This document shows, in pieces, positions 26,251-34,242 of a stretch of 64,000 bases of DNA. Location: the NCBI RefSeq assembly GCF_012641435.1, contig NZ_JABAIJ010000001.1:1-64000 (forward strand), in the 5' to 3' direction. Origin of the DNA: Rhizobium sp. P38BS-XIX. Its GTDB lineage: Bacteria; Pseudomonadota; Alphaproteobacteria; Rhizobiales; Rhizobiaceae. The translations under genes were made by a program, and so were the position numbers. Position 1 is the first letter of the stretch. Each line of letters opens with the position of its first letter. The notes beneath the pieces are model-generated. The model saw nothing but the letters and a program-made list of their open reading frames with translations. It was not told where the DNA came from and searched no databases.

Positions 26251-27495
26251 ATGGACATCAGAAGCAACGTTCTCAGGCAATTGAAGAACCACCCGACAGG
26301 CTTGAGCCTCGAGCAACCGTTCTACACGGATCCGGACTACTTCAAGCTCGACATGGAGACGATCTACTATCGCGACTGGCTGTTCATCGGTCACGATTGC
26401 GAAGTGCCGCGCGCGGGCAACTATTTCACCGTCCAGATCGGCGATTATCCCGTCGTTATCGTTCGCGGCCGTGATCAGGTCATCCGCGCCTTCCACAACA
26501 GCTGTCGCCATCGCGGTTCGCGCGTGTGCACGACGGAGCGCGGCTCCTCGGCGAAGCTCGTCTGCCCCTATCATCAATGGACCTACGAGCTCGACGGGTC
26601 ACTGCTCTTCGCCCGCCAGATGGCCGAGGACTTTGACAAGAGCCAGTATTCCCTGAAGCCGGTTCACTGTGAAAGCGTTGGTGGCTACATCTTCATCTGC
26701 CTCGCGAAAAACGCGCCGGATTTTGAGCCGGTTCGCGCAACGATCGAGCCCTATATGGCGCCGCATCGGATCAGCGAAGCCAAGATCGCCTTCCAGAGCA
26801 CCATCATCGAGAAGGGGAACTGGAAGCTCGTCTGGGAAAACAATCGCGAGTGCTATCACTGTGCGGCAAACCATCCAGAGCTTTGCCGCACCTTCCCGGA
26901 AGCGCCGACCGTGACCGGCGTTCAGGGCGCGATGAACGATCCCGTCATCGCCGAACATTGGAATCGCTGCGAAGCGGCCGGCTTGCCGAGCGAATTCAAG
27001 ATCTCGCCCGATGGCCAGTTCCGCACCGCCCGCATGCCGCTGATCGAAGGCGCCGAAAGCTACACCATGTCCGGCAAGAATGCCGTCCAGCGGCCGCTCT
27101 CGCCGGATGTCAGGATTAACGGCATCGGCACCATGCTGCTGTTCCACTACCCGACCACTTGGAACCACATCCTGGGCGATCACGCGATTTCCTTCCGTGT
27201 GCTGCCGATCAGCGCGGAGGAAACCGCCGTCACCACGAAGTGGCTCGTCCATAAGGATGCCGTCGAAGGTGTCGATTACAATCTCGAAGAGCTGACCCAC
27301 GTCTGGACCGAAACCAACGATCAGGATCGCCGAATCGTCGAGGAAAATGCCTTCGGCATCCGCTCGCCGGCTTACGAACCAGGCCCCTATTCGGAAATCC
27401 ACGAAGGCGGCGTCATGCAGTTCGTCGAGTGGTACACGAATTTCATGATCAACCGGCTGCAGGGCGATCAGTCCAAGCTGTCGGCGGTTGCCTGA
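26251..27495 (+). CDS. gbcA: Rieske oxygenase, glycine betaine demethylase alpha-subunit-like
   Basis: A 414-residue aromatic-ring-hydroxylase-type oxygenase. The N-terminal Rieske cluster is bound by CRHRGSRVCTTERG and CPYHQWTYELDG (C-x-H and C-x2-H, near residues 86 and 106). The mononuclear iron site is in NNRECYHCAANHPE (near residue 200). The overall sequence, including KWLVHKDAVEGVDY and NDQDRRIVEEN near the C-terminus, strongly recalls GbcA, which oxidatively demethylates glycine betaine to dimethylglycine and formaldehyde. Stachydrine or another N-methyl substrate cannot be excluded. The ATG at 26251 follows AAGGATAG. A cobalamin riboswitch lies directly upstream and gbcB-like is 2 bases downstream. 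Confidence 0.9.
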   Translation: MDIRSNVLRQLKNHPTGLSLEQPFYTDPDYFKLDMETIYYRDWLFIGHDCEVPRAGNYFTVQIGDYPVVIVRGRDQVIRAFHNSCRHRGSRVCTTERGSSAKLVCPYHQWTYELDGSLLFARQMAEDFDKSQYSLKPVHCESVGGYIFICLAKNAPDFEPVRATIEPYMAPHRISEAKIAFQSTIIEKGNWKLVWENNRECYHCAANHPELCRTFPEAPTVTGVQGAMNDPVIAEHWNRCEAAGLPSEFKISPDGQFRTARMPLIEGAESYTMSGKNAVQRPLSPDVRINGIGTMLLFHYPTTWNHILGDHAISFRVLPISAEETAVTTKWLVHKDAVEGVDYNLEELTHVWTETNDQDRRIVEENAFGIRSPAYEPGPYSEIHEGGVMQFVEWYTNFMINRLQGDQSKLSAVA

Positions 27496-27497
27496 GT

Positions 27498-28586
27498 ATG
27501 AACATGGCCGTCTCTCTTCCGCATCGCCACCTCGACCAGATGCAGCCCTGGAATGACAGGCAGCATGTGCTCGAATGCCTGTCGGTCACGCCGGAAGCTC
27601 CCGATGTGATGACCTTCACGTTCGGATCCGACAAGGACAACTGGTTTCGGTATCTGCCGGGCCAGTTCGTGACGCTGGAGTTGCCCACGGCTCCCGAGCC
27701 GGTCATGCGCACTTATACGCTGTCTTCCACGCCATCGCGGCCCTTTTCGGTCGCGGTGACGGTGAAGGCGCAAAAGGACAGCATCGGCACGCGCTGGATG
27801 TTCGAAAACCTGAAGCCGGGCATGCGCATCAAGGCTTTCGGACCGCTGGGGGATTTCACCCATATCCGCCATCCCGGCGAGAAATACCTGTTCGTCTCGG
27901 CCGGCTCGGGCGTCACCCCGATGATGGCCATGACCCGCTACATGGCCGACACGGCGCCGCTATCGGACATCACCTTCGTCAACTGCTCGCGCAGCCCGGC
28001 CGACATCATCTTCCGTTCCGAACTCGAATATCTCGCCCGCTTCATGCCGAACCTCAATCTCGGCCTGATCGTCGAGGGTTGCGGCCGCACCGATCTTTGG
28101 TCGGGGCTGAAGGGCCGCATCGACAAGGCGAAAATCGGCCTGCTGGCGCCCGACTTCATGGATCGCACCATTTTCTGTTGCGGCCCGGAAGTCTTCATGG
28201 ATGCCGTCCGCTCCATGCTGGACGCGCACGGCTTCGACATGAAGCGCTATCATCAGGAAAGCTTCCAGCCGGCGAGCGCGGCAACACCGTTGGCGGAAGT
28301 GGCCGACGATGGCTCGGCCGAAGCGGCCACCACGATCCGCTTCACCATGGCCGGCAAGGACGTTGCCTGTGCGGCGGGCCAAACCGTGCTGCAGGCGGCG
28401 CGCGGCGCCGGCGTTCGCATCGGTGCGGCCTGCGAGTCCGGTCTATGCGGCACATGCCGTGTGATGAAGCTCTCGGGCGACGTCGATATGAGCCACAATG
28501 GCGGCATCCTCGATGACGAGATCGAAGAGGGCTATATTCTCGCCTGCTGCTCGCGGCCGAAAACGGACGTCCAGATCGAGGCTTGA
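27498..28586 (+). CDS. gbcB: Hybrid-cluster flavoprotein reductase for the Rieske oxygenase
   Basis: A 362-residue electron-transfer partner. The N-terminal FAD domain has MRTYTLSSTPS (RxYS-like, near residue 73), the NAD(P) domain has VSAGSGVTPMMAMTRY and FCCGPEVFMDAV, and the C-terminal plant-type [2Fe-2S] ferredoxin domain has Cys at about 312, 317 and 320 (CESGLCGTC) plus a fourth in LACCSRP. The reductase would pass electrons from NAD(P)H to the Rieske centre of the adjacent oxygenase. It starts 2 bases after the gbcA-like stop, so the two are translationally coupled. The start at 27498 has MNMAVSLPHRH; the second ATG, 2 codons on, is an equal candidate. Confidence 0.9.
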   Translation: MNMAVSLPHRHLDQMQPWNDRQHVLECLSVTPEAPDVMTFTFGSDKDNWFRYLPGQFVTLELPTAPEPVMRTYTLSSTPSRPFSVAVTVKAQKDSIGTRWMFENLKPGMRIKAFGPLGDFTHIRHPGEKYLFVSAGSGVTPMMAMTRYMADTAPLSDITFVNCSRSPADIIFRSELEYLARFMPNLNLGLIVEGCGRTDLWSGLKGRIDKAKIGLLAPDFMDRTIFCCGPEVFMDAVRSMLDAHGFDMKRYHQESFQPASAATPLAEVADDGSAEAATTIRFTMAGKDVACAAGQTVLQAARGAGVRIGAACESGLCGTCRVMKLSGDVDMSHNGGILDDEIEEGYILACCSRPKTDVQIEA

Positions 28587-28587
28587 G

Positions 28588-28615
28588 GACTGTCCGGCAC
28601 GTAAGCCGGGCAGTC
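28588..28615. terminator. Hairpin between gbcB-like and GH25 genes
   Basis: An 11-bp stem (28588-28598 with 28605-28615, GACTGTCCGGC against GCCGGGCAGTC, one wobble) encloses a 6-base loop right after the gbcB-like stop, abutting the GH25 stop codon. No strong T-run follows on either strand, so terminator strength is uncertain. Confidence 0.55.
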
Positions 28616-29626
28616 TCAAAAATCCTGATAGTTCAGCTCGTTGATTTCGACAGGCTTGGTTTGCGGCGTCGAGGCGGTAACGACCGGATCGACGTCGACG
28701 ATGAGCGAAACGAGCGTCTGCCGCGGCCCGTTGCACATCTGGGCGAGCGCGATCGTCAGGTCGGGCGCGGGCAGGGGTTTGGCCGGCAGGAGATCTCCCT
28801 GCGGCCAGATCTTCGCAAGCTGTAGCTTGGTCATCGGCACGACATTGACATCGATGTCCGTCAGCGTGCCCGGCACGCGGTAGGGGCAGCTCTTTTCCGA
28901 GCAATTATCCGACGAGGCGAATTGCCAGATGGCATAATTATCCCAATTGCCGAGCGGGAACGTCCCCTTCACGTCCGACTTGTAGCGCGCGTACCACAAG
29001 GGAAGTCTTGAGAGCAGCGCGTAGGTGTCGCGATGATCGGCGATATAGCGGGCCGTGTTGTGATTGACGTAGAGGATGGGATAGCGCCCGGTTCTGAGCT
29101 TGATATGGGCAACGAAAATCTGCGCATCCTCGAGCGACATGAACTGCGTCGTATCCATGCCGTCTATGTCGAGCACCATAAGCTCATCCGGCTGCGGATC
29201 GGCATAATCGAGAAAATGATTGGCCTGGTCGATCGGATTGCCGGGTCGCCCTAGATGATAAGCGCCCCATAATAGGCCATTTGTCTTCGCGAGCATCCGG
29301 CGGGTCTGATAGAGCTCGCGACTGACGGCATATTTGCGCCAGATCGTCTTGCAGTGGGCGACGGTGTCGCCGGCATGATCTCCGGTGCAGCTGAAACTTT
29401 CGGGAAGTCCATCGGACGCCTTGGAGATGAACGCCGCGATGCGCTTGTCCTGTAAAAACGCGCTCCAGTCGATGGTATTGAGCTCGTAAGCGTCGACGAT
29501 GAGGGCGTTTTGCGGATCGGTCCAGGGCTGGCTTTCGCTCGCCGAAGGCTTCGATGCCGGCCCCATCAGAGCCAGAACCGTCAGGAGGCTGCAAATCAGA
29601 GCGTGGCTCGGCCGGTATCCTCTCAT
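28616..29626 (-). CDS. GH25-type glycoside hydrolase (lysozyme-like), exported
   Basis: A 336-residue protein with a hydrophobic N-terminal signal (ALICSLLTVLALM) and a GH25-like barrel. Visible motifs are LIVDAYELNTIDWSAF, IAAFISKASDG, LWGAYHLGRPGNPIDQANHF, LMVLDIDGMDTTQF and LWYARYK/YAIWQFASSDNC. The family cleaves peptidoglycan glycan strands as N-acetylmuramidases. In canonical members the site corresponding to LDIDG reads DxE, so the catalytic Glu appears to be Asp here. A C-terminal extension of about 80 residues follows the barrel. Start choice: MRGYRPSH at 29626 gives a clean signal peptide, while an in-frame ATG 14 codons earlier would overlap a CtrA-like site. Neither start has a good Shine-Dalgarno. 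Confidence 0.82.
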   Translation of the reverse strand: MRGYRPSHALICSLLTVLALMGPASKPSASESQPWTDPQNALIVDAYELNTIDWSAFLQDKRIAAFISKASDGLPESFSCTGDHAGDTVAHCKTIWRKYAVSRELYQTRRMLAKTNGLLWGAYHLGRPGNPIDQANHFLDYADPQPDELMVLDIDGMDTTQFMSLEDAQIFVAHIKLRTGRYPILYVNHNTARYIADHRDTYALLSRLPLWYARYKSDVKGTFPLGNWDNYAIWQFASSDNCSEKSCPYRVPGTLTDIDVNVVPMTKLQLAKIWPQGDLLPAKPLPAPDLTIALAQMCNGPRQTLVSLIVDVDPVVTASTPQTKPVEINELNYQDF

Positions 29627-29649
29627 GAAATAATGGTAAGGATTGCAGG

Positions 29650-29664
29650 TTAATCTTGGGTTAA
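29650..29664 (-). promoter_or_regulatory. CtrA-like binding site upstream of the GH25 gene
   Basis: On the minus strand the sequence reads TTAACCCAAGATTAACC, an exact TTAA-N7-TTAA with the extra C residues favoured in CtrA sites of alphaproteobacteria. It lies 23 bases upstream of the preferred GH25 start and in the intergenic region shared with the divergent BA14K gene. Binding is inferred. Confidence 0.6.
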
Positions 29665-29873
29665 GCATACGTTCACTATAAATTCATCGTGGAGCCCTCG
29701 CATACCTCCTCAAATCGGTAGGGTTTGAGGAACTGAACAACATGTTGCCGCGTTTCAGATTGTCTATTCGGACATGCGACGAAGCAGGCAGTTCAACCTT
29801 GGTCGGGAACGACACGCCCGATTTGAAACGCTACATGCTTGAGCACAAGTCAAACCAGGGAATGGAGATAAAA

Positions 29874-30341
29874 ATGCTTGGTTTCCGTGCGAAACTTGCG
29901 ACCATCGCTATCACGGCCGCAGTCACTGTGACGAGCTTCACGCCGTCCTTCGCTATCCAGATGCCTGCTGCGCCGGCCGCGCCGGTCGAAAAATCCACGC
30001 TTGGCAATGTCGAGCAGGTCCAGTGGCGTCACGGCGGCTATTACCGCCGGGGCTGGTATGGCGGTTATCGTGGCTATTCGGGTTATCGCCATGGCTATCG
30101 TTATCATGATGGCTACTGGTTCCCGCTGGCTGCCTTCGGCGCCGGCGCACTGATCGGTGGCGCAATCGCCAGCGAGCCGCGCTATTATGCACCTGCGCCG
30201 CGTTACTATGCGCCCGCCGGCGGCATCAACCCGCGCCATGTCGAATGGTGCTCGGATCGCTATCGTTCGTATCGCTCTTACGACAATACGTTCCAGCCGA
30301 ATTACGGCCCGCGCCGCCAGTGCTACTCGCCTTACTATTGA
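29874..30341 (+). CDS. BA14K family protein
   Basis: A 155-residue exported protein with a signal peptide ending near SFTPSFA (residue about 24). A Tyr/Gly/Arg-rich region (about 45-80, repeating RGYxGYRxGY-type units) is followed by a glycine-rich hydrophobic segment ([12 protein letters not shown]) and the C-terminal BA14K motif, [19 protein letters not shown] and a final cysteine. BA14K proteins in Brucella were described as immunoreactive and lectin-like; the role in rhizobia is not established. The start at 29874 has TGGAG 7 bases upstream. A strong terminator follows. Confidence 0.9.
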   Translation: MLGFRAKLATIAITAAVTVTSFTPSFAIQMPAAPAAPVEKSTLGNVEQVQWRHGGYYRRGWYGGYRGYSGYRHGYRYHDGYWFPLAAFGAGALIGGAIASEPRYYAPAPRYYAPAGGINPRHVEWCSDRYRSYRSYDNTFQPNYGPRRQCYSPYY

Positions 30342-30366
30342 TCGGCATTCGATGCTGATTGAAACA

Positions 30367-30395
30367 AGCCGTCCGGTGCGCCGGACGGCTTTTTC
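30367..30395 (+). terminator. Rho-independent terminator after BA14K
   Basis: A perfect 10-bp stem (30367-30376 AGCCGTCCGG, 30381-30390 CCGGACGGCT) with a TGCG tetraloop is followed by TTTTC, 26 bases after the stop codon. Confidence 0.9.
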
Positions 30396-30407
30396 ATGTT
30401 CGGGGCG

Positions 30408-31409
30408 TCAGAGAATATCGACGCGCTTCAGCAGCCACCACGCAAGCAGCATGGATATCAGGATAAAGCCGACGGCATAGCCTGTGCCGCCGGCGCCGCC
30501 GGAAAGGGGCAGGCCTGAGGTGTTCATGCCGAAGAAGCCGGTCACCAGTGTCGGTGGCAGCAGGAACGCGGTCATGATCGAGAGAATGTAAAGGTGGCGA
30601 TTGATCTCGGACGCCAGCTTTGAATCGATCTCTTCGTGCAGCAGTCTAGCTCGCTCCTGCAATGCGTAGACATCGTGCTCGACGGCCTCGAGGCGGCCCG
30701 TCAGGCGGCCCGCGACATCTTCGAAGCCGAGCGGCATTTCCTCGTCGTCCGAGGCTGCGGCGTGGCGCATCAGAGAGAGGACGGTCCGCAGATGCCGGTG
30801 CAGACGAACGATCGTCCGGCGAATGGGCGGAAGTTGTGCCCGCTCGTCACGCGACGTGTTGCCGTGAACGAAATCCTCGATGGTATTGAGTTCTTCGCCG
30901 ATCTCGATGACGACGGAAATCAGCGTGCGCTGAAACTCGACGACCAACGCCTCGAAAATGTCCAGCGGGCTCGTGAAGCGCGCGGGATTCTTCTCGATCA
31001 TGATCCGGCCGCGGTCGACGCATCGAAGCGGCTGTAGCCTGCTGGTGATGAGGATGCGGTCGGTCAGCGCAAAATGCAGCCAGCCGATATCGTGCGTGTT
31101 ATGGGCGAAGTCACGCTGGAAATCGACCAGCGTGCCGAACAGCATCTGCTCGTCGACCGTGACCGTCGCATGAGTTTCATGCGTCGTCAGCGCGAGGCGC
31201 GCTGCCTCGCTCAGTCCGGGCGTATCTTCGAGAAAGGCCGGGATACGGGCATCCACGAGATTGAGGTGCAGCCAAAGGAAACCTTCCCCTCCAAAGAGCG
31301 CGGCGCGATCGGTATCATCAGATAGCCGCTCCGGCTTGTCTGCGCCGGGAAGCAAACGATAGGCCCAGACGAAACCGGGTATCGTGGAGGTTGACGTCAT
31401 CGTGTTCAT
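30408..31409 (-). CDS. CorA-family divalent cation transporter (ZntB-like)
   Basis: A 333-residue inner-membrane transporter. The large N-terminal cytoplasmic domain and long helices (about 150-270) are followed by two C-terminal membrane segments, with the signature GMNTSGLPL loop between them (near residue 300). The GMN motif is the CorA selectivity signature. The acidic early segment WLHLNLVDARIP and the missing MPEL-type extension favour the ZntB-like branch, which moves Zn2+ or other divalent ions. The start at 31409 has no strong Shine-Dalgarno; a second in-frame ATG lies 3 codons in. It stands alone. Confidence 0.9.
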   Translation of the reverse strand: MNTMTSTSTIPGFVWAYRLLPGADKPERLSDDTDRAALFGGEGFLWLHLNLVDARIPAFLEDTPGLSEAARLALTTHETHATVTVDEQMLFGTLVDFQRDFAHNTHDIGWLHFALTDRILITSRLQPLRCVDRGRIMIEKNPARFTSPLDIFEALVVEFQRTLISVVIEIGEELNTIEDFVHGNTSRDERAQLPPIRRTIVRLHRHLRTVLSLMRHAAASDDEEMPLGFEDVAGRLTGRLEAVEHDVYALQERARLLHEEIDSKLASEINRHLYILSIMTAFLLPPTLVTGFFGMNTSGLPLSGGAGGTGYAVGFILISMLLAWWLLKRVDIL

Positions 31410-31697
31410 GGCTGGATCGTTCGCATTGTCTGAAGAGTTGCCTTAGTCTTCGTTCATGACGATTGTTTATGCAAGGCTTGAGGTCTGATGGAATAATTGC
31501 CTTTGCACTGCCGATTCCGAGGGTCCGCAACGCGCTTAAGGCGTATGACCGTCAGGACTTCACGACAGGGTGGAAATTGCCGTTCGCGAGCGTTTGATAA
31601 AATTGACGTTTACGTAAAAATCAACTAGCTATACCAACATATTGCCGATGAGCCGGGTGAGGTGGATCGTTGGCATCACCGATGCGGAGGAAGCAGC

Positions 31698-33476
31698 ATG
31701 TATAAGGCGCCTGTCGAAGAAATCGCATTCACGCTCAATCATGTTGCCGGCATGGGGCGGGCCATGGAAGAGGGCATTCTCGGCGATCTCAGCGCCGATG
31801 TCGTCGATGCCATTTTGGCGGAGGCCGGACGTTTCGCCGGTGAGGAGATGGAGCCGCTTGCCGAAGTCGGAGACAGACAGGGTGCAAAGCTCGTCGACGG
31901 CAAGGTTGTGCTTCCGGACGGATGGGAGAAGCTTTATCGCGACTGGATCGCCGGTGGCTGGAACGGGCTGACCGCACCGGAGGAGTTCGGCGGGCAGGGC
32001 CTGCCGCACATGCTCAACATCGCGACGCTGGAAATGTGGAACTCGGCATCGATGGCCTTCGGCCTTGCGCCGACTTTGACCATGGGCGCCGTCGAGGCGC
32101 TGATCGCTCACGGCAGCGAAGACCTCAAGCAAACCTATCTGACCAAGCTCGTCTCCGGCGAATGGGCTGGCACGATGAACCTGACCGAGCCGCATGCCGG
32201 TTCCGACGTCGGAGCCTTGCGCACTCGCGCCGAGCGCCGCGATGACGGCACCTATCGGCTCTTTGGCCAAAAGATATTCATCACCTGGGGCGATCATGAA
32301 GCGGCCGAGAATATCGTCCACTTCGTGCTTGCCCGTCTGCCTGATGCGCCGGCCGGCACACGCGGCATTTCGCTGTTTCTCGTTCCGAAATTCCTGGTCG
32401 ATGGCGATGGTTCGCTCGGCGCCCGCAACGATTATTTCGCCCATTCGCTCGAACATAAGCTCGGCATCCATGGATCGCCGACCTGCACGATGATTTATGG
32501 TGATGGAAAATACGGCACGGAGAAGGGTGCAGTTGCCTGGCTCGTCGGCGAGGAAAACAAGGGTCTCGCCTGCATGTTCACGATGATGAACAACGCTCGC
32601 CTGGCCGTCGGCATTCAGGGTGTCGCGATTGCCGAAGCTGCGACGCAGAAGGCAATCGTCTATGCCCGGGAGCGCACGCAAGGCCGCGCACCCGGTACGA
32701 CATCCCCAGGCATGAGCCCGATCATCGAGCATCCGGATGTCGCGCGCATGCTGCTGACGATGAAGACGCTGACCCAGGGTTCTCGCGCCATCTGCTACGC
32801 CTGTGCCGAGGCGATCGACATGTCGCATCGCGACCCACAGAAAGCTCGTTATTGGCAGGAGCGGGCTGCATTGCTGACGCCGATCGCCAAGTCCTTTTCC
32901 ACCGACGCCGGTGTCGATGTCGCTTCTCTCGGCATCCAGGTTCACGGCGGCATGGGCTTCATCGAGGAGACGGGTGCCGCGCGCTTGCTGCGGGATGCTC
33001 GTATCGCACCGATCTACGAGGGCACGAACGGCATTCAGGCCATGGATCTGGTGACGCGCAAGCTGACGATCGCCAATGGCGACCACGTGCGCGGTTTCAT
33101 CGCCGAACTGCGCGAGACGGCGGACGCCGTCGCAAAGTCCAATCTCGATGGTTTCGGCGAAACGGCGGAAAGGCTGAAGGCGGCCATCTCCAATCTGGAA
33201 AAGGCAAGCGAATGGCTGCTTGCGCGACAGGCCGAAGGCGCGACCGCCGAAGCCCTGGCTGGGGCGACACCCTATCAGCGCCTTTTCGGTCTTGTGCTGA
33301 CCGGATCTTATCTGGCCAAGGGCGGCCTTGCCGATGTGGCGGATGGTGCGGGTGCTAAGCGCATCAGCCTTTGCCGCTTCGCTGTAGAGAACCTTCTGGC
33401 CGAAACCGCTGCGCTCGCCGATTGCGTTGTCACCGGCGCATCCAGCCTCGAAGCCGCCCGTATTGCACTTGCCTGA
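31698..33476 (+). CDS. Acyl-CoA dehydrogenase
   Basis: A 592-residue flavoprotein of the longer FadE/DmdC-like type. The N-terminal extension (about 1-75) precedes the alpha domain. The FAD and substrate region has MNLTEPHAGSDVGALRT (near 165) and GQKIFITWGDHE. The catalytic-Glu segment is IAPIYEGTNGIQAMDL (near 440), and a C-terminal helical domain extends to the end. It oxidises an acyl-CoA to the trans-2-enoyl-CoA, feeding electrons to ETF. The start at 31698 follows GGAGGAAG. The enoyl-CoA hydratase gene is 9 bases downstream, giving the next beta-oxidation step in one operon. Confidence 0.93.
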   Translation: MYKAPVEEIAFTLNHVAGMGRAMEEGILGDLSADVVDAILAEAGRFAGEEMEPLAEVGDRQGAKLVDGKVVLPDGWEKLYRDWIAGGWNGLTAPEEFGGQGLPHMLNIATLEMWNSASMAFGLAPTLTMGAVEALIAHGSEDLKQTYLTKLVSGEWAGTMNLTEPHAGSDVGALRTRAERRDDGTYRLFGQKIFITWGDHEAAENIVHFVLARLPDAPAGTRGISLFLVPKFLVDGDGSLGARNDYFAHSLEHKLGIHGSPTCTMIYGDGKYGTEKGAVAWLVGEENKGLACMFTMMNNARLAVGIQGVAIAEAATQKAIVYARERTQGRAPGTTSPGMSPIIEHPDVARMLLTMKTLTQGSRAICYACAEAIDMSHRDPQKARYWQERAALLTPIAKSFSTDAGVDVASLGIQVHGGMGFIEETGAARLLRDARIAPIYEGTNGIQAMDLVTRKLTIANGDHVRGFIAELRETADAVAKSNLDGFGETAERLKAAISNLEKASEWLLARQAEGATAEALAGATPYQRLFGLVLTGSYLAKGGLADVADGAGAKRISLCRFAVENLLAETAALADCVVTGASSLEAARIALA

Positions 33477-33485
33477 GGAGAGGCC

Positions 33486-34238
33486 ATGACCGACCATATC
33501 CTGATCGAGCGTTCCGAAACGGCGCCGCATGTCCAGATCATCCGGTTCAATCGGCCGGAAAAGAAGAATGCGATCACCCGCGCCATGTATCAGGTGATGA
33601 CCGATGCACTGAAAGCGGCGGACGAGACGCCGGATATCCGCGTTACAGCTTTCCTCGGCACGGAGGGGTGCTTCTCCGCCGGCAACGACATGGCTGATTT
33701 CCTCGCCTTCGCCATGGGCGGCAGCATGGGTCGGGAAGTGTTGGATTTTCTGGCCGCGCTGGCAAATGCCAGAAAGCCGATCGTCTCAGGTGTCGATGGG
33801 CTGGCGATTGGCATTGGCACCACCATCCACCTCCATTGCGATCTGACGGTCGCTTCCGACCGCAGCCTGTTCAAGACGCCTTTCGTCGACCTGGCTCTCG
33901 TTCCCGAGGCCGCGTCGAGCCTGATCGCGCCGCGCTTGATGGGGCATCAGCGCGCCTTTGCCCTGCTTGCCCTTGGCGAAGGGTTCTCCGCCACTGATGC
34001 CAAGGAAGCCGGATTGATCTGGAAGGTGACGTCACCGGAAGTGGTGGAGGCAGAAACCTTGTCCCTGGCGGCCAGGCTCGCCGCCAAGCCGCCGGAGGCG
34101 CTGCGGATCGCGCGAGACCTGATGCGCGGCTCACCGGATGACGTGCTCGAGCGAATTCAAAAGGAAGCCGAGCACTTCGCCGCGCAGCTGAAAAGCGCCG
34201 AAGCCCGCGCGGCCTTCGAAGCCTTCATGAAGCGGTGA
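33486..34238 (+). CDS. Enoyl-CoA hydratase/isomerase family protein
   Basis: A 250-residue crotonase-fold enzyme. The oxyanion-hole strands are in FSAGNDMADF (near residue 60) and GLAIGIGTTIHLHCDLTVAS (near 102), followed by TPFVDLALVPEAASSLIAPRLMG. Glu at the VPEA position fits one of the catalytic acids of the family. The reaction would be hydration or isomerisation of the enoyl-CoA made by the upstream dehydrogenase. Shine-Dalgarno GAGGAGAGG precedes the start. The gene converges with the RNA methyltransferase gene, 4 bases apart. Confidence 0.93.
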   Translation: MTDHILIERSETAPHVQIIRFNRPEKKNAITRAMYQVMTDALKAADETPDIRVTAFLGTEGCFSAGNDMADFLAFAMGGSMGREVLDFLAALANARKPIVSGVDGLAIGIGTTIHLHCDLTVASDRSLFKTPFVDLALVPEAASSLIAPRLMGHQRAFALLALGEGFSATDAKEAGLIWKVTSPEVVEAETLSLAARLAAKPPEALRIARDLMRGSPDDVLERIQKEAEHFAAQLKSAEARAAFEAFMKR

Positions 34239-34242
34239 GGGT

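Noticed and set aside
31629..33530. Antisense open frame across the acyl-CoA dehydrogenase (633 codons)
   Set aside because: No recognisable domain; the plus strand carries clear acyl-CoA dehydrogenase motifs over the same range.
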